Assembly: GCF_000150275.1 (NCBI RefSeq)
Contig: NW_002060960.1
Span: 124,001-188,000 of the forward strand
Length of the DNA: 64,000 nucleotides
DNA from: Trichoplax adhaerens
Taxonomy: Eukaryota > Placozoa > Uniplacotomia > Trichoplacea > Trichoplacidae
Direction: 5' to 3'
How positions within the stretch are numbered: the first letter of the stretch is position 1; every line of letters begins with the position of its first letter. Below the pieces are notes generated by a model that ran no database searches, had not been told where the DNA came from, and saw only the letters and a program-made list of their open reading frames with translations. Position numbers and translations under genes: made by a program. Positions 25,914 to 37,643 of this stretch are shown here, piece by piece.

Positions 25914-28900
25914 TTTTAATGATGCTCTAACGGGAAACAACGATAAAGATTGTATCGAATACTTTAAGATGAAGGATTCAAATAAGATTATTTCAAGCGC
26001 TATCATCAACTTTCTGATTAGTAACGTCCAGTATATGATTGGCGTGAGTTTCTCGACTTTTTCCCGTGGGCAATTGATTTTTATATCTAAATAATCATCA
26101 AGATAAGAAAGATAAGTGGATCATAAGCTAATAACATTGATAAGTAATTTTTTTCCAGATTGAATATCTAAAGTGTAGAATATCCTACTAAAGCTACCAA
26201 TAGATCACTGTTTCAGTGCGGCTTGTATACCGGTCGAACCGGTCATACATTTACTAATGACAGATTGTTTATTTATTAGAAATTAGAGATAAAATAACTC
26301 TATACTGCGTCCCCAGAAATTGAAATAAACATAAAGTGCCAATTGCTCAAAATTTTAATGATCTATTTACGTCAAATTTTGGCCAAATTTAAAGTTAATA
26401 CGTTGAAAATTTAAAGGTGCCATTAAAGGCTATCAAGATAGATCGTCCACCTAGAATATCGCCGATGCCTATTATAAGGTGTTGTGGTACACTAATAGTG
26501 TGGTACACTAATAGTGCCAATGTCGAATTATTTAAGCTGAATACTATAACAATAATGCTCCTTGTCCATTTTAGAGAATTTGCAGTTCAGAGAAAGGCTG
26601 ATAATGGCATGAGCTAGATATTAATGGATTGAAATAAGAAAATCAAGCAGTAGTTGCAACCTAAGCGACCATCAAGTATAGACCTTAAAGATCAGCCAAG
26701 GAATGTTAGCCGGTATAGTTACAACTGTGCATTCCAATTTCAGAATAGTGCTGGCAAAATAAATTTACAACAATAACAAAATTAATTGTTAAGAAATAAA
26801 TTGAAGACATTCTAAAGGCCAGAATAAAACTTTACACCAACGTCATTTTATATGGTCGTATTTAGTACATAGGCATCTGATGTCCATAGTGAGATACGGA
26901 TTGCTTGTGATAGAAATCATCGACAACGTTATTTATACCCGTTCACAGCCAAATAAATATTTTTTAATGTTTAAATGAATGACGATTACCTGTATTAATT
27001 TAAAATTGGTGGAATCAATCAATCAAACGATTAATACTACGACCTTCAAATGGTCATCAAAACTGATTTATTTATTGTACACGAATCCACTCCCATTTTA
27101 AATCACCAAAGAGTATCAACTTTGATGATCAGCCAATGAATATTAGCTGGTATACTTGCAGCAAAACATTCAAAATTTCAGAATAACACAGGCGAAGTAA
27201 AATTTATAACGATAATGTATCAAGACTAGTTATAAAAAAATTGAAGACGCTGTAATTGCTAGAACAAAATTTTCAACATAATTCTTAAAGGCGTATTCAA
27301 TGTTAGCAGTGATATAGGTTACTTATGATTGAAAGGATTAAAAAAGTTATTCATGCCTATTGATGAGCACATAAGCAATTGAAATGTAGGGATGAACCAT
27401 GATTACCTGAATTAATTTAAAATCTGGAAAATGAATTGATCAATAGGTATTTGATCATCCAATGATTGTCAGAAAAGATTGATCCCACCCGAATCTACTC
27501 CCATTTTATAAAGAAAACTTAAAAAATATTGCGATTCAAGTAATGCTACTGAGCTAGATTTAGAAGAGAACAAAGACCTAAAGGCTTTCAATATAATCAG
27601 TGAGAAAACGACACAAAGAATTAAAATAAAACCAAACTTACCCTAACAAGTAATTTGCAACAGAAAAGAGAATCATGCTAGAAAAATTGCAGTAACAATC
27701 ATTGAAAGTAATTTTGATAGAACTGACAGCCCATTAACTTGCCCGATTCCGGTAGCAACAGTAGTTGATAGGACATGAGCATCGACAAAATAGGATTTTA
27801 TAAACTGTATGTAGAAAATCGATCACTGTTACAAGTAATAAAGAAGATGTTTAATTCAGAAGTTATTTTCTTGCTTTGGACTGCAAATCAATCTACAGAA
27901 AGCGAGCATGGTAGCGAAATCGCTGGATTATTTGTTAACCCCTTTCTGCATACTAGCTTAACCGGATCAGGGACTGCTAAATTAATATTTTAATAGTCCT
28001 GAGCGAATCTAGTTTCAATTACAGTTGAAATGGGTTTACAATCAATGTTACCATTTATTATTATCGTAGGTTTGAGTACTCTGATCAAGCTTGGAAAATA
28101 TCATTATTGAACTGCTGTACTTACGAGCTCCTGATTCGACATTTTTTCTTAAACGTCTTTACTCATCATCGGGAAAATTCAATCGCTTCGTTCGAGAGAA
28201 ACTAAAACAGATTGGTGTTTTCTGTCGTTAAACCCGATCTTCTAGATTGTGAAGATCCCGTTATTGTGATTCGATGTTAGTGCCGGTGATCGGTATTAAA
28301 TACAGTGTTATTTTAATGTAGGTTATACTGCTTTATTATAGGCTGCATATTATTTATTATTACTCTTAGCAGTTATACCTTACAATAGCAAACGACATTG
28401 TACAATAATAAACATGTAATCATAATAATTCATCATACCGTCATTATTTATACTATTAGAATCTATGCTTCGCGTTCTGTATAGATTTGTACTTTTTACT
28501 GAATGCTAATTATACCTTGGAGCTTGGTGCTGCATTAGAATATAAAGCCAGCCAGATTTCTTTATAGGGTGGGGTGAGGGAGAACGTGGGGTAGAACATA
28601 CCCTTGAAACCTGCTTGAAACCTGATGCTGTAGGAGAGTAACCTGTGATATTGAAAAAGTTATATAATACACTGAATAGTTTCTGGAATAGGAACGATTC
28701 CTTACGATAGTAACCATCAATCATAATATACCCTTATGCCTTATACTCTATTAGATTAGCTTATGGTATTGAAAAAGATAATCTGCTAAAGGAGTTCTTA
28801 AAGAGAATCCTTTACTTACTATTACGCATTATGCATTAATATATTTATCGATCATAATAAATCCTTAAAAAATCAGACTTCTTTAGATTTTGACTGTAAT

Positions 28901-29512
28901 GTAGTAAACAATATCATATAAAATATGATCTATCGTAAATATAGGGATAGAAAAATTAGCAAATAAACAAATTCGGTTAAAAAATACATTGATTCAGCAC
29001 CGTATACGTATAACCTAATAAATTAACCGTAGAAATAGTTGAAGATATAAAGCTCACATGTTGTAAGAAGGCTAAAGTGAGATTCTATCAAGTAGGAAAT
29101 GTGTTTAAAGGTTTACATGAGTTGATGGCATTGAATACCTATGCTGCATAGCTTTAATACGATAGATAACGATAAATGGAAAAAATATAAAGTAATATTT
29201 GGAATTATTTTACAAATAGATTTATGAAAGCGTTATGGATTAGTTGCAGAATATATACGAAAAAGATTGATCCTTCTACAATGTGAAATAGATAAAGAAC
29301 AGAACGCCAAAGTAGACATAAATGAAAGATAGCAATTTAATTTATACTACAGTAAATTACTTTAATAAGATTCTTTTCGTCACTTGACTAGTTGCCGCGT
29401 CTTGTATTGCGTATAAATAAATTGATCGCAGTTGGAAGAGCACTATGCAATACTATTGCGAGACTGATACATAGCAGTAATATTTGAGTAGCATCATAAT
29501 CTTTAAAAATAA
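25914..29512. other. Inter-copy stretch without a supported gene
   Basis: DNA between array copies 2 and 3. It holds the tandem repeat listed separately, a short direct repeat (GTGGTACACTAATA twice at about 26484-26515), and an ATG-started plus frame of 72 codons at 27775-27993 with no recognisable domain. The minus frame at 28506-28724 does not start at ATG and looks spurious. From about 29220 the sequence is duplicated 3' flank shared with copy 2. Confidence 0.4.
26674..27510. repeat. Two tandem degenerate units of about 0.43 kb
   Basis: Matching landmarks occur twice in the same order: GATCAGCCAAGGAATGTTAG at 26690 and GATCAGCCAATGAATATTAG at 27127; 'aatttcagaata' in each; 'gattacctg.attaatttaaaat' in each; and 'ctcccatttta' at 27090 and 27498. 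The offset shifts from 437 to 408 bp through indels. No coding frame is shared by the two units. Confidence 0.75.
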
Positions 29513-32500
29513 TTAAAAAATTGATCTCTGATCATTAGATGGTGCCTCCTGTCTATTTTGTCTACGCGTTATTCTAGATCGTAATCTAGAAGAGAATGCT
29601 AAAACAGTCTCTGCAGGTATAGTGAGGATTAAGAAAGCTAATATTAAAGATAGTGTCCCTAATATTTTGTATAAATTAAAGATTTCTTGTCGAAGAGAAA
29701 CATCGATTGCAGCATTCATAGGAATGGCAAATAAGGAGCCCAATGAAGCATAAGCAGGGTAGGTGATTGCAATTCCAATGCAGAGAAGTAAATTGTATAT
29801 AACATTGAAAATTCCAATCATAAAAAATGGCCAAGGAAAACTAGAGGCAGTCAATACTTCAATTCCAGCCAAATGTAAAATGAGAGTAGGTATCCATAAT
29901 GTTACTAGGGAATAAAAACCAACTAAGGTAAGAAGCATCGATGTCTGAGCCAAGGATATACTTACAAGACACTTCTTGGATATTACCTAAATCATAAATC
30001 AAACGGAGAAAGTAATTTTAGTAGGCCTCTACAAATTTTGGTTTCCTACGTTTTAGTTTTACATTAATTCGACCTAAAGTTAACAAAGTCGATTTGATAA
30101 AGATTAACATATCGATGTATTAATACAGCTAATGTTTATACAAGGTGACCAGAAAAATAATTTGTCCTTATTCATACTAATAAACAAATAAAAGTTGATT
30201 TCCTAGCTTACCCGAAAAGTCGCTGAAAAAAAAGCACTTGCAGCTGTGAGCAATACACCAGTCGCTTGAAGTGATCCTAACCCTTCAGAATAGGCTATTA
30301 AGACCACGCCAGCAATGGATAGTAAAACCGCTAAGAACTGGTTTGGATAGATAAATGGCAAAAAATATATTACAATTTCAGCAAATAACCGGCGCCCTCG
30401 TTTCAAATCAGTATGCAGTATTGACAAATACGAAAATAGCAAGTACATAAAATCATCAAATATTTGAAGATTAGCGAGTTTGCATAAAATTCAATATTGC
30501 AGCTTCAAACTACGAAGCAGTATGACAACAACTTTAATGTTGAAATGATATAAACATTCAGACCGCTTCTTCACTATAAAAGATGAGCTAATTCAAGATT
30601 TTTCTAGCGAGGGGCAATTATCAGCAACTGGAGTCGTAAAGTAAGTAAGGTTGGAAGAAAAGCGGATCTAACAGTAAGCTTGTAGTTTTAAATTCTTGTA
30701 ACAAGTACGGTATCATTCCTGTTAATAGATCTGATGAAGAAATCATGATAACTGCTGATACAAAGAAGAATCAAGTAAGAATTACCTTCCATATTACTTA
30801 TAAAATTGTCATTCAAAAGAAATTAGATTTACCCGAATAATGATAAATGGTTCCTTAAGCCATATCACAGATAAAACGTAGGCAAAACCAACCACGGATG
30901 AAAATACTGCTAGAACATCTGTAGGAGAAGTAAACGCTAACGCATAGTAATATCCGTAATTAGCCACAGCAAGCATGATAGCCATGGTTAGCATTCTATA
31001 TGTTGCACTTTTTAGCGTAAATCCATCTTTACCACAAACAAGCATAGCTTCTCTGTAATTGAGAATAAATTCAAGCATATTAAAGTGCGACTTTGATAAC
31101 TCAATTTAGTGAGTAACTGTACCAATAGAGTACCCAAGAATTTAATGATTTGATTTAACAAATCAAAATCGTACTGTGCATCCGTAGATATTTAAAGCAA
31201 CTCGAAACGTAGTAAACTATGGATTTTAAACAGATGTGTAGCTTTATCTGTTGACGATAAGTTAAAATACCTGTATATATCTGTATGATTGCGACCAAAG
31301 CACATCAAAATTATTGCAATTATGGGATAGTTAATTAGAAACGCAGAGCAAGCAAACCTAGAAGACACAGACATAAAGAAGAAAATTTGAGTTGCGTCTT
31401 AAAAATTCTAAAGATCCATTTCCAATTTACTTATGATCACAGGTACGCCAATATCAAACAAATTGAATCCAATTACAGTATACAAAGTAATACAATATTT
31501 TAATTACCAATTCGCCATAGATGTTGCAGTAAAATTATAATCTTTGTAGGCAATATTTGTAAATTGTGAATTGGCGCACACAGATGCAGCACTTGTAACA
31601 ACGATAATCATCCCATATACAGTAGTCTTCATAGCAGAGAATTCTACTACTGGCATTTCAGTGGGTCCTTCATCACTAAATTCTGGGATATAACGTGAAA
31701 GTAGCCTATTCAAACTTATGCAAAGCAAAAGAAACCTGAATGATATATAATTGGTTTTCCTAAAGCAATGTGAAATAAGAAAATTTGATCAAGCTTCGTA
31801 GTAGGAGAATTATGACTTCGCACTTAATGTTAATACATATGCCATGCAGAAAACCATGATGGTAACTAGTGTATATTCTAATTTACATTTTTAATAGATA
31901 AGTAGGTATACAACAGAAAATGTGTTTTATAAAGTTACAGTTCTTGAGCAATTGACAGTAGAAAGGCAGGTAATAATTATATTACTAATTCAAGTTAGAA
32001 CAAATATACCATTGCTGAACACGCATGTATACTAGCCATCGTTACTAACTCAGTCCTATTCTGAGATAGTAATTTTAGAAAATTCTCATATAGATACTAA
32101 TATTGAAAGCAGTGATAAGCTAATTACTTCAGTTAGACAATAAGAGTTACAAATTTTACGACCGTGGATAGGAAATGTATTTATGCAATGCTATATTAAG
32201 TTTGGAACATGTTTACAAAACGAAGCGTTCTAGCTAAATCTGATATTAATTAATTTTTCTAAAAGATTTACATGAATTCCCTGTCATAGTAAGATACATC
32301 CAAATTTCTGAATTCATTACAATATTGGCAAATGTTTCCGTTAGTATCGAATAACTCGCCAAGAATTTTGCTTACAGTTTACAATAAACTGCATTAATAA
32401 ACAAAGTTAAAAAATCAAGACATAGATCTCCATTTAGACTAATGAATACTATAATAAGGTAGAATTGAATGTATCGGTATGGAAGATAAGGAAAAGTTCG

Positions 32501-32823
32501 CATTTAGTAGTTAGAATGCAAATTTGACATGGAAAATTATTGTAGCATAAATCTGTCTATTGATGATACCTGATACATGCGTTGATTCTCGGTAATTTTC
32601 ATTTTGAGCAATAGACTGAAAATTTTCGTTATCTACTTCATTCTCTTCTACGATATTAAAATGATAAAATTTCCATATAATCATGAGTTTAGACGTACAA
32701 TTCGCATTTAAAATGTAAACTTTTGATAGAAAAAGTCATAAAAACACTAGCCCCAATAGCAAATATTTATCTTAGGGCGATTTATTGATGATTATGGACG
32801 TTACTCTTACCTAATTCGTTCAT
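29513..32823 (-). CDS. SLC35F3/F4-like membrane transporter (array copy 3), intact
   Basis: Paralogue of copy 2 with the same seven-exon plan: 32811-32823, 32570-32647, 31508-31682, 31271-31357, 30833-31052, 30212-30337, 29513-29986, joining to 390 aa with no stop. The 13 bp first exon encodes MNEL plus one base and ends in a strong donor (GTAAGA). The second exon begins after AATATCGTAG. The 87, 220 and 126 bp exons match the other intact copies to the base. Motifs include FTSPTDVLAVFSSVVGFAY, WLKEPF, LLSIAGVVLIAYSEGLGS and YASLGSLFAIPMNAAID, as expected for the last helices of SLC35F3/F4 proteins. An in-frame ATG at 32684 upstream of the second exon could give an alternative start, but the matching site in copy 2 is closed by a stop, which favours the 13 bp exon. 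Substrate and membrane location are not shown by the sequence. Confidence 0.86.
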
Positions 32824-34766
32824 TTCCTATGTGGTTTGCTGGCGAAGTGAGGATATAGATATTTGTATTTGATACTTGGAAGCTATAGAATTTCGATACG
32901 ATGAGTTAATGCAATTATAATTACCTGTCTGACTGGTAAAATTAAACACATGATTTCACCTAAATATCTTGAGTATTTACCTTATGGGTAAACAATTTTC
33001 AATACATTAAAGATCATTTTTATTTTTTATTTTTTTAACATCAATTTTTTAAGGGATTTCTGTGATCAACAACTATTATACTATTACAGTGTTTGCCCAA
33101 TTGGACAAGATCACCTATCACTCAGTAAAGATTATTTAGTCATTATCTTATGAAACAGCGAGCCAGCATATCACAATCGAATATCTTAAAAGCGATATAG
33201 ATCGCTTAAAGTAAAAACAAAGGTACACTAAATATTATAGATGCATGCCATAATTAAATAGACTTCAATAGACTCTCGTGAACATTTGGAATTACAAGGA
33301 TGAAACATTAAGTTCATTGTACAATGTTGTGAGGTTGATAGATCAAGAATCTTCAAAACTTTAGCAGAAAATTAAGATTTATTGAACAAAACCTCGTTTA
33401 CCAAGATACAACGTAATCGATTAGCTGAGGATCTCTAACGAGAAAGAACCAACTTACTATACTAAACTACTCGCTTATATACTTTTCCGCGTTTACAGTC
33501 TTAGCACCTTACTTACTACACATTTCAGTATTAGCATCTCAATTACAGGATAGTTTACACCTTTCATGTGAAGCTCTAGTGTGAGAACTGTAGCGCTCCT
33601 CTTCAAAAGGATTCCATTTACTAAGCTAGCTATATTTAATACTTAAGCCTCTAACGAGAATATCTATCACATGTTGAACACAACACCTACGGTAGACATT
33701 ACTAAATATATCATCAACTTAGAATACAATATAACGCTGTCTTACAAATGTACATCCCCATCCATCTAATAATGTCAGTACTAATGCAAATTTTAATCTC
33801 AACTTACTTACAGTCTATTGGTAGAAATCCTTAAAATGAGAAAAATAAGATCAAGATGCCATCAGAAACGATTGATCCCGTGCAAATTCTTCACTATTTG
33901 AACATGAGAAGTCAAAAATAATAATACCATTACGGCAGTCGTTACTAAGTTATTATTCGGCAGTAAGAAGATGTTAACGCCTACAAAATATACGAGCTTA
34001 TATAATTGAATAAATCACTAGGTGAAACAAAGACATTGGACAAAAACTGATTATTCAGGGTTTAATTGCTTGAAGAATAGTCTGATGATCACAATATGCT
34101 AAGTGCATTAACAATAACAGCGATACAGACATTGGGGTGGGTATAATGGATTCTATAGCATCAATTTTAAATTTATATCGAAATTGGCCACTCCAACATG
34201 TCAGTATAATCAACTATTGCTCATACCTGTTGGGAAATATTCGAGTCTACTGCATACTATGGCAAAATCGACGAAATCGAATTACTTTTGTTATCATAAA
34301 GAGTTTGGAATCTAATGGAATCCTTGATGATCTACCTGTAAGCCGTAGATACGATATTAGAACAGCAAATTGTATTTGTAATTCATTGGCGAAATCGATT
34401 TTTCATGGAGGATTTTCTTATGATGTTTATTCTGTAAGGTGCAACGCTGTAGCTACCCGATATCGCTAATTATTGTAGTGCTGTGCTATGCTTGCAGTCA
34501 TAGTTCACGCTAGAAACTGATTTGGAAAAAAATTGTTAGGTAGAATGTTAACAAGTTGGAAGAATTGAGATACATCCATTACCACATAAACTGTACCAAA
34601 TGCATGGCTGATTTTTTACATCGGTGGAAATAGGCAATAATACAATTTCTAGCATCATATCTAATTTAATTAGTGCGATGTATGCCGCTTTTAATACTAG
34701 AAAATAACAATTTTGACATCATTAGACTCTGCCAATGCCAAATAAAAGATGAATCTATGTAATTAC
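32824..34766. other. Stretch without a supported gene
   Basis: Between array copies 3 and 4. A plus-strand frame with an ATG at 34146 runs 107 codons to 34469 and has coding-like segments, but no family match and no partner exons. It may be a gene remnant. Exons 5 and 6 of SLC35F copy 4 would be expected here and are absent. Confidence 0.35.
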
Positions 34767-36190
34767 CCGATTATTGTAACTGGTTTCTTCAGCCATATTA
34801 TTGAGAAAATATAGACAAAACCTGTAGCAGCTGAAAAAAACTGCAGTTACATTCGTAGAAGAAGTAAATTGCAGAGCATAGTAACAACAGTAAGTTGCTG
34901 AAGCAGTCATGATTGCCGCAAATGGCATTCAGATAGTTGCACTTCTAAGGGTAAATCCGTCTTTACTGCAAACAAGTATGGCTTCTCTGTAATTTATAAT
35001 ATAATCCAATAAGTGATAGCAAATCAGTGAATGAAGGAAATCATTACAGATAGAGTTAGATATTTTTCTTGGAAAATGCTGTAGGAATTTGACACTTTAG
35101 CTATATTGTTCAAAACTATCATTGATGTGTAATAAATCACTAATTATAATTGAAATGCACGTATTCCTCTATCCGTTGAATATAAATCTAATAAATACCT
35201 ATATATATATCCTTGTGATTGCGGCCAAAGCAAACCAGAACCATTGCGACTAAAGGATAATTAACCATAAAAGCAGAGCAAGAAAACCTATAAAATAGGT
35301 AAGTATACAATGTAATATACCTGTAGTCGTATCTTCAATAATACCGTATAGAAAAGTCACTTTAACGTGATAGATATATCAGTACAAAGCTCAGGAATGA
35401 ATTTGCTTAATTACCAATTCACCATAGAGGTTGCTGTAAAATTGTACTTTGTGTGTAAGCAATGGCTGCAAACTGCGAATAGGCAGATACAGATGCACAG
35501 CCACTGATTACAACAAGAATTCCGACAATAGCCTTTATGATTGAGGATTTGATACCTAACGTATTCTTACGTCTTTCCTCACCGGTATCTTTAAGACAGA
35601 AATAAAAGAGTTGATGCTAGTTCAAGTGCTATTAAAAGTAATTTGTATTTCACAGATACTCTCTACACAAATTTAATCAAGTGCAAAAGGTGGTAGGTAT
35701 AGTTACAGTTCTGAGCTAATTTTGTGGATAATTCATTAACACTTGCATTGAGAGTATTAATATTGTAGTTATGCAGTTATCAAATGGAAGCTACACCTGC
35801 TGGCAGTTTTTACCATTAAATAACCGACAAGGAATCAATTTATGAACCTATTAAAATAGTGGCCTAAGTGGTAAATAACCGAGAAAAATAACATCTAATT
35901 TTCCAGTAATGTTTGATTAGAAAGCTAAACACATCATATAAAAAAAAGGCTATTAGTCAGAATATTGAATGATATTATACAAGTAAGATAGCACAGGATT
36001 AAAGAAAAATGAGAGAAAAGTTTTATTAAGTGCTAATAATATCGATTTAGGGGGCAATTTACTGACTCAAATAATGATAAATTGTAATGTTAATAGGTAT
36101 TGTAATACCTGAATTACTCATATACTTCAATTCTGGTGTGTTTACATTTTGATGCGTTGCTTGATTATTTCCATCATGCAATTCGCTCAT
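34767..36190 (-). pseudogene. SLC35F3/F4-like transporter pseudogene (array copy 4)
   Basis: Exon remnants with intact splice-site positions: 36109-36190 (first exon, MSELHDGNNQ start, 82 bp), 35415-35588, 35199-35287 and 34767-34986. Damage is clear. The second remnant has a net shift (174 bp; intact copies are 160, 172 and 175, all one base over a multiple of three). The third is 89 bp instead of 87 because an AT run grew by two bases. The 220 bp exon has an in-frame TGA (complement of 34929-34931) plus an extra T in a T run. The last two exons, which carry the conserved C-terminal helices, are missing. The first exon is undivided here, unlike copies 2 and 3. Expression as a truncated RNA is possible; a working transporter is not. 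Confidence 0.85.
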
Positions 36191-37643
36191 TTCCGCAACG
36201 AATGGCAGTAAAGCAAAGGTTAACATTGCATTTTGTGATTCAATCGTAGGAAATTTTCATTTGACTCATCATTGAATCAGTCATTACTTAGCTCTTTGGT
36301 ATTATTAGATGAGCGATTTACTTATCCAGTAGCTATTTTAGGTGTCGCCGAATGGCAATTTTCGTGACTTAATTTACTTATTTCTGAGATCAAAAGAAAC
36401 AACTGTCAAGGCCTAGTGTTGAAAGAGATATTCCTAAACGAGTGAATGAATACTTTTCACAGTCATTACCTATCCTATCGATAAAATCATCAGTATTTTA
36501 TTCGGCTGGAAGATAAGTTAAAGGCAATGATGAGCTAGGAAACAGAGAGAAAGATAACAGCAGAGTAGCAGTGTTTCGACGAAGTATTTTTAACTGATGA
36601 TTACGTATGTTAGAAGGCTTGGTTAACGTGTGAGAGTTGGAAGCATACATGCGAATAAATTTCTTCTAACGACTAAGTATTTACACCAATGGATAAGTTC
36701 CGTGATCACAATATCAAATTATGCTATTCTATACTACTATAATACTGTATTTTACCTGCATATTACAGATTACAGTGCGTGGCATATGCCACGTATCTCA
36801 AGATTCTACAGCAAGCCTCCTTTTTTATCATCCTACATTATTCAGTAGTCTTAATCGACAATTTGTTCGCAAAACCAACTCAAAATTATAGGCGGATGAG
36901 TTATAAATGACTCTACAATTACAGTAAACAACTTCCCATAATCATATTATTTTCAAAGTTGATCAACTTAGCCACTCTATTATGTGGAAATTCAAAAAAT
37001 GGCTACTGATTTTATTGAATATCATTATTATGCCTAATTTATAGGATATCTGAAATCACGCCATCAGACATCAACTGTATAGAGACTGAATATAGATAGA
37101 CTCAAAATGAACAATAGCGCCGATATTGAATTTTACCAGCAAAAATGGAGTGTATCTGAAAGAGTGTGTCAATAATTACACCAAGCTAGTATCTACGGTA
37201 GGTTTCTTTACCATAGCTGAAGCTCCAGATTTCACGATTATCAAGCAATTTACAGTAATGATAATATAATTAGTAAATTGACTTGAACAGCTTGATAATA
37301 AGCAAGCATTCAGCTCAGGAAACAACATGATTGACAATTATGCAATCGTATCATTGAAATTCCATCTTGATAGAAATACCATATAAAAAAGGAATAGAAA
37401 GATAAATAATTTAAACCAATACAATAAATTTTACTGTGATCTACGAGTACTTATGAAATAATATACATGTATATCTAACTTGTGCAATGTGCATATAAGT
37501 ACCATAAAATATTCCATAAAATTGTGGTATTGAAGTCAATAATTTAAAAATAAATTATATAAATAGACTTAAACAGAAAATTTTCAAAGTCTCGTACAGT
37601 ATTACATATCTTCAATAAGGGGTCGGATCTAAAATATAACTAA
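36191..37643. other. Stretch without a supported gene
   Basis: Between array copies 4 and 5. Most of it, 36616-37500, is one half of a segmental duplication described separately. The plus frame at 36630-36848 starts at GTG and is not conserved in the duplicate, so I do not regard it as coding. Confidence 0.5.
36616..37500. repeat. Segmental duplication, unit A (partner 42763-43670)
   Basis: About 0.9 kb aligned in the same orientation with 42763-43670. Shared landmarks in order are 'gagttggaagca', 'cctg.atattacagatta.agtgcgt', 'aaaccaactcaaaattat', 'actgattttatt.aa', 'gactcaaaatgaac', 'cagcttgata' and 'tatctaactt'. Divergence is substantial (many substitutions and indels). Unit A ends about 145 bp before the stop codon of SLC35F copy 5, on its 3' side. 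Confidence 0.8.

Noticed and set aside
28506-28724. 72-codon minus frame
   Set aside because: No ATG start, low-complexity composition and no family; treated as chance.
32647-32684. ATG at 32684 as the start of transporter copy 3
   Set aside because: The aligned position in copy 2 has a stop, whereas both copies have a conserved 13 bp start exon and an acceptor of equal position.
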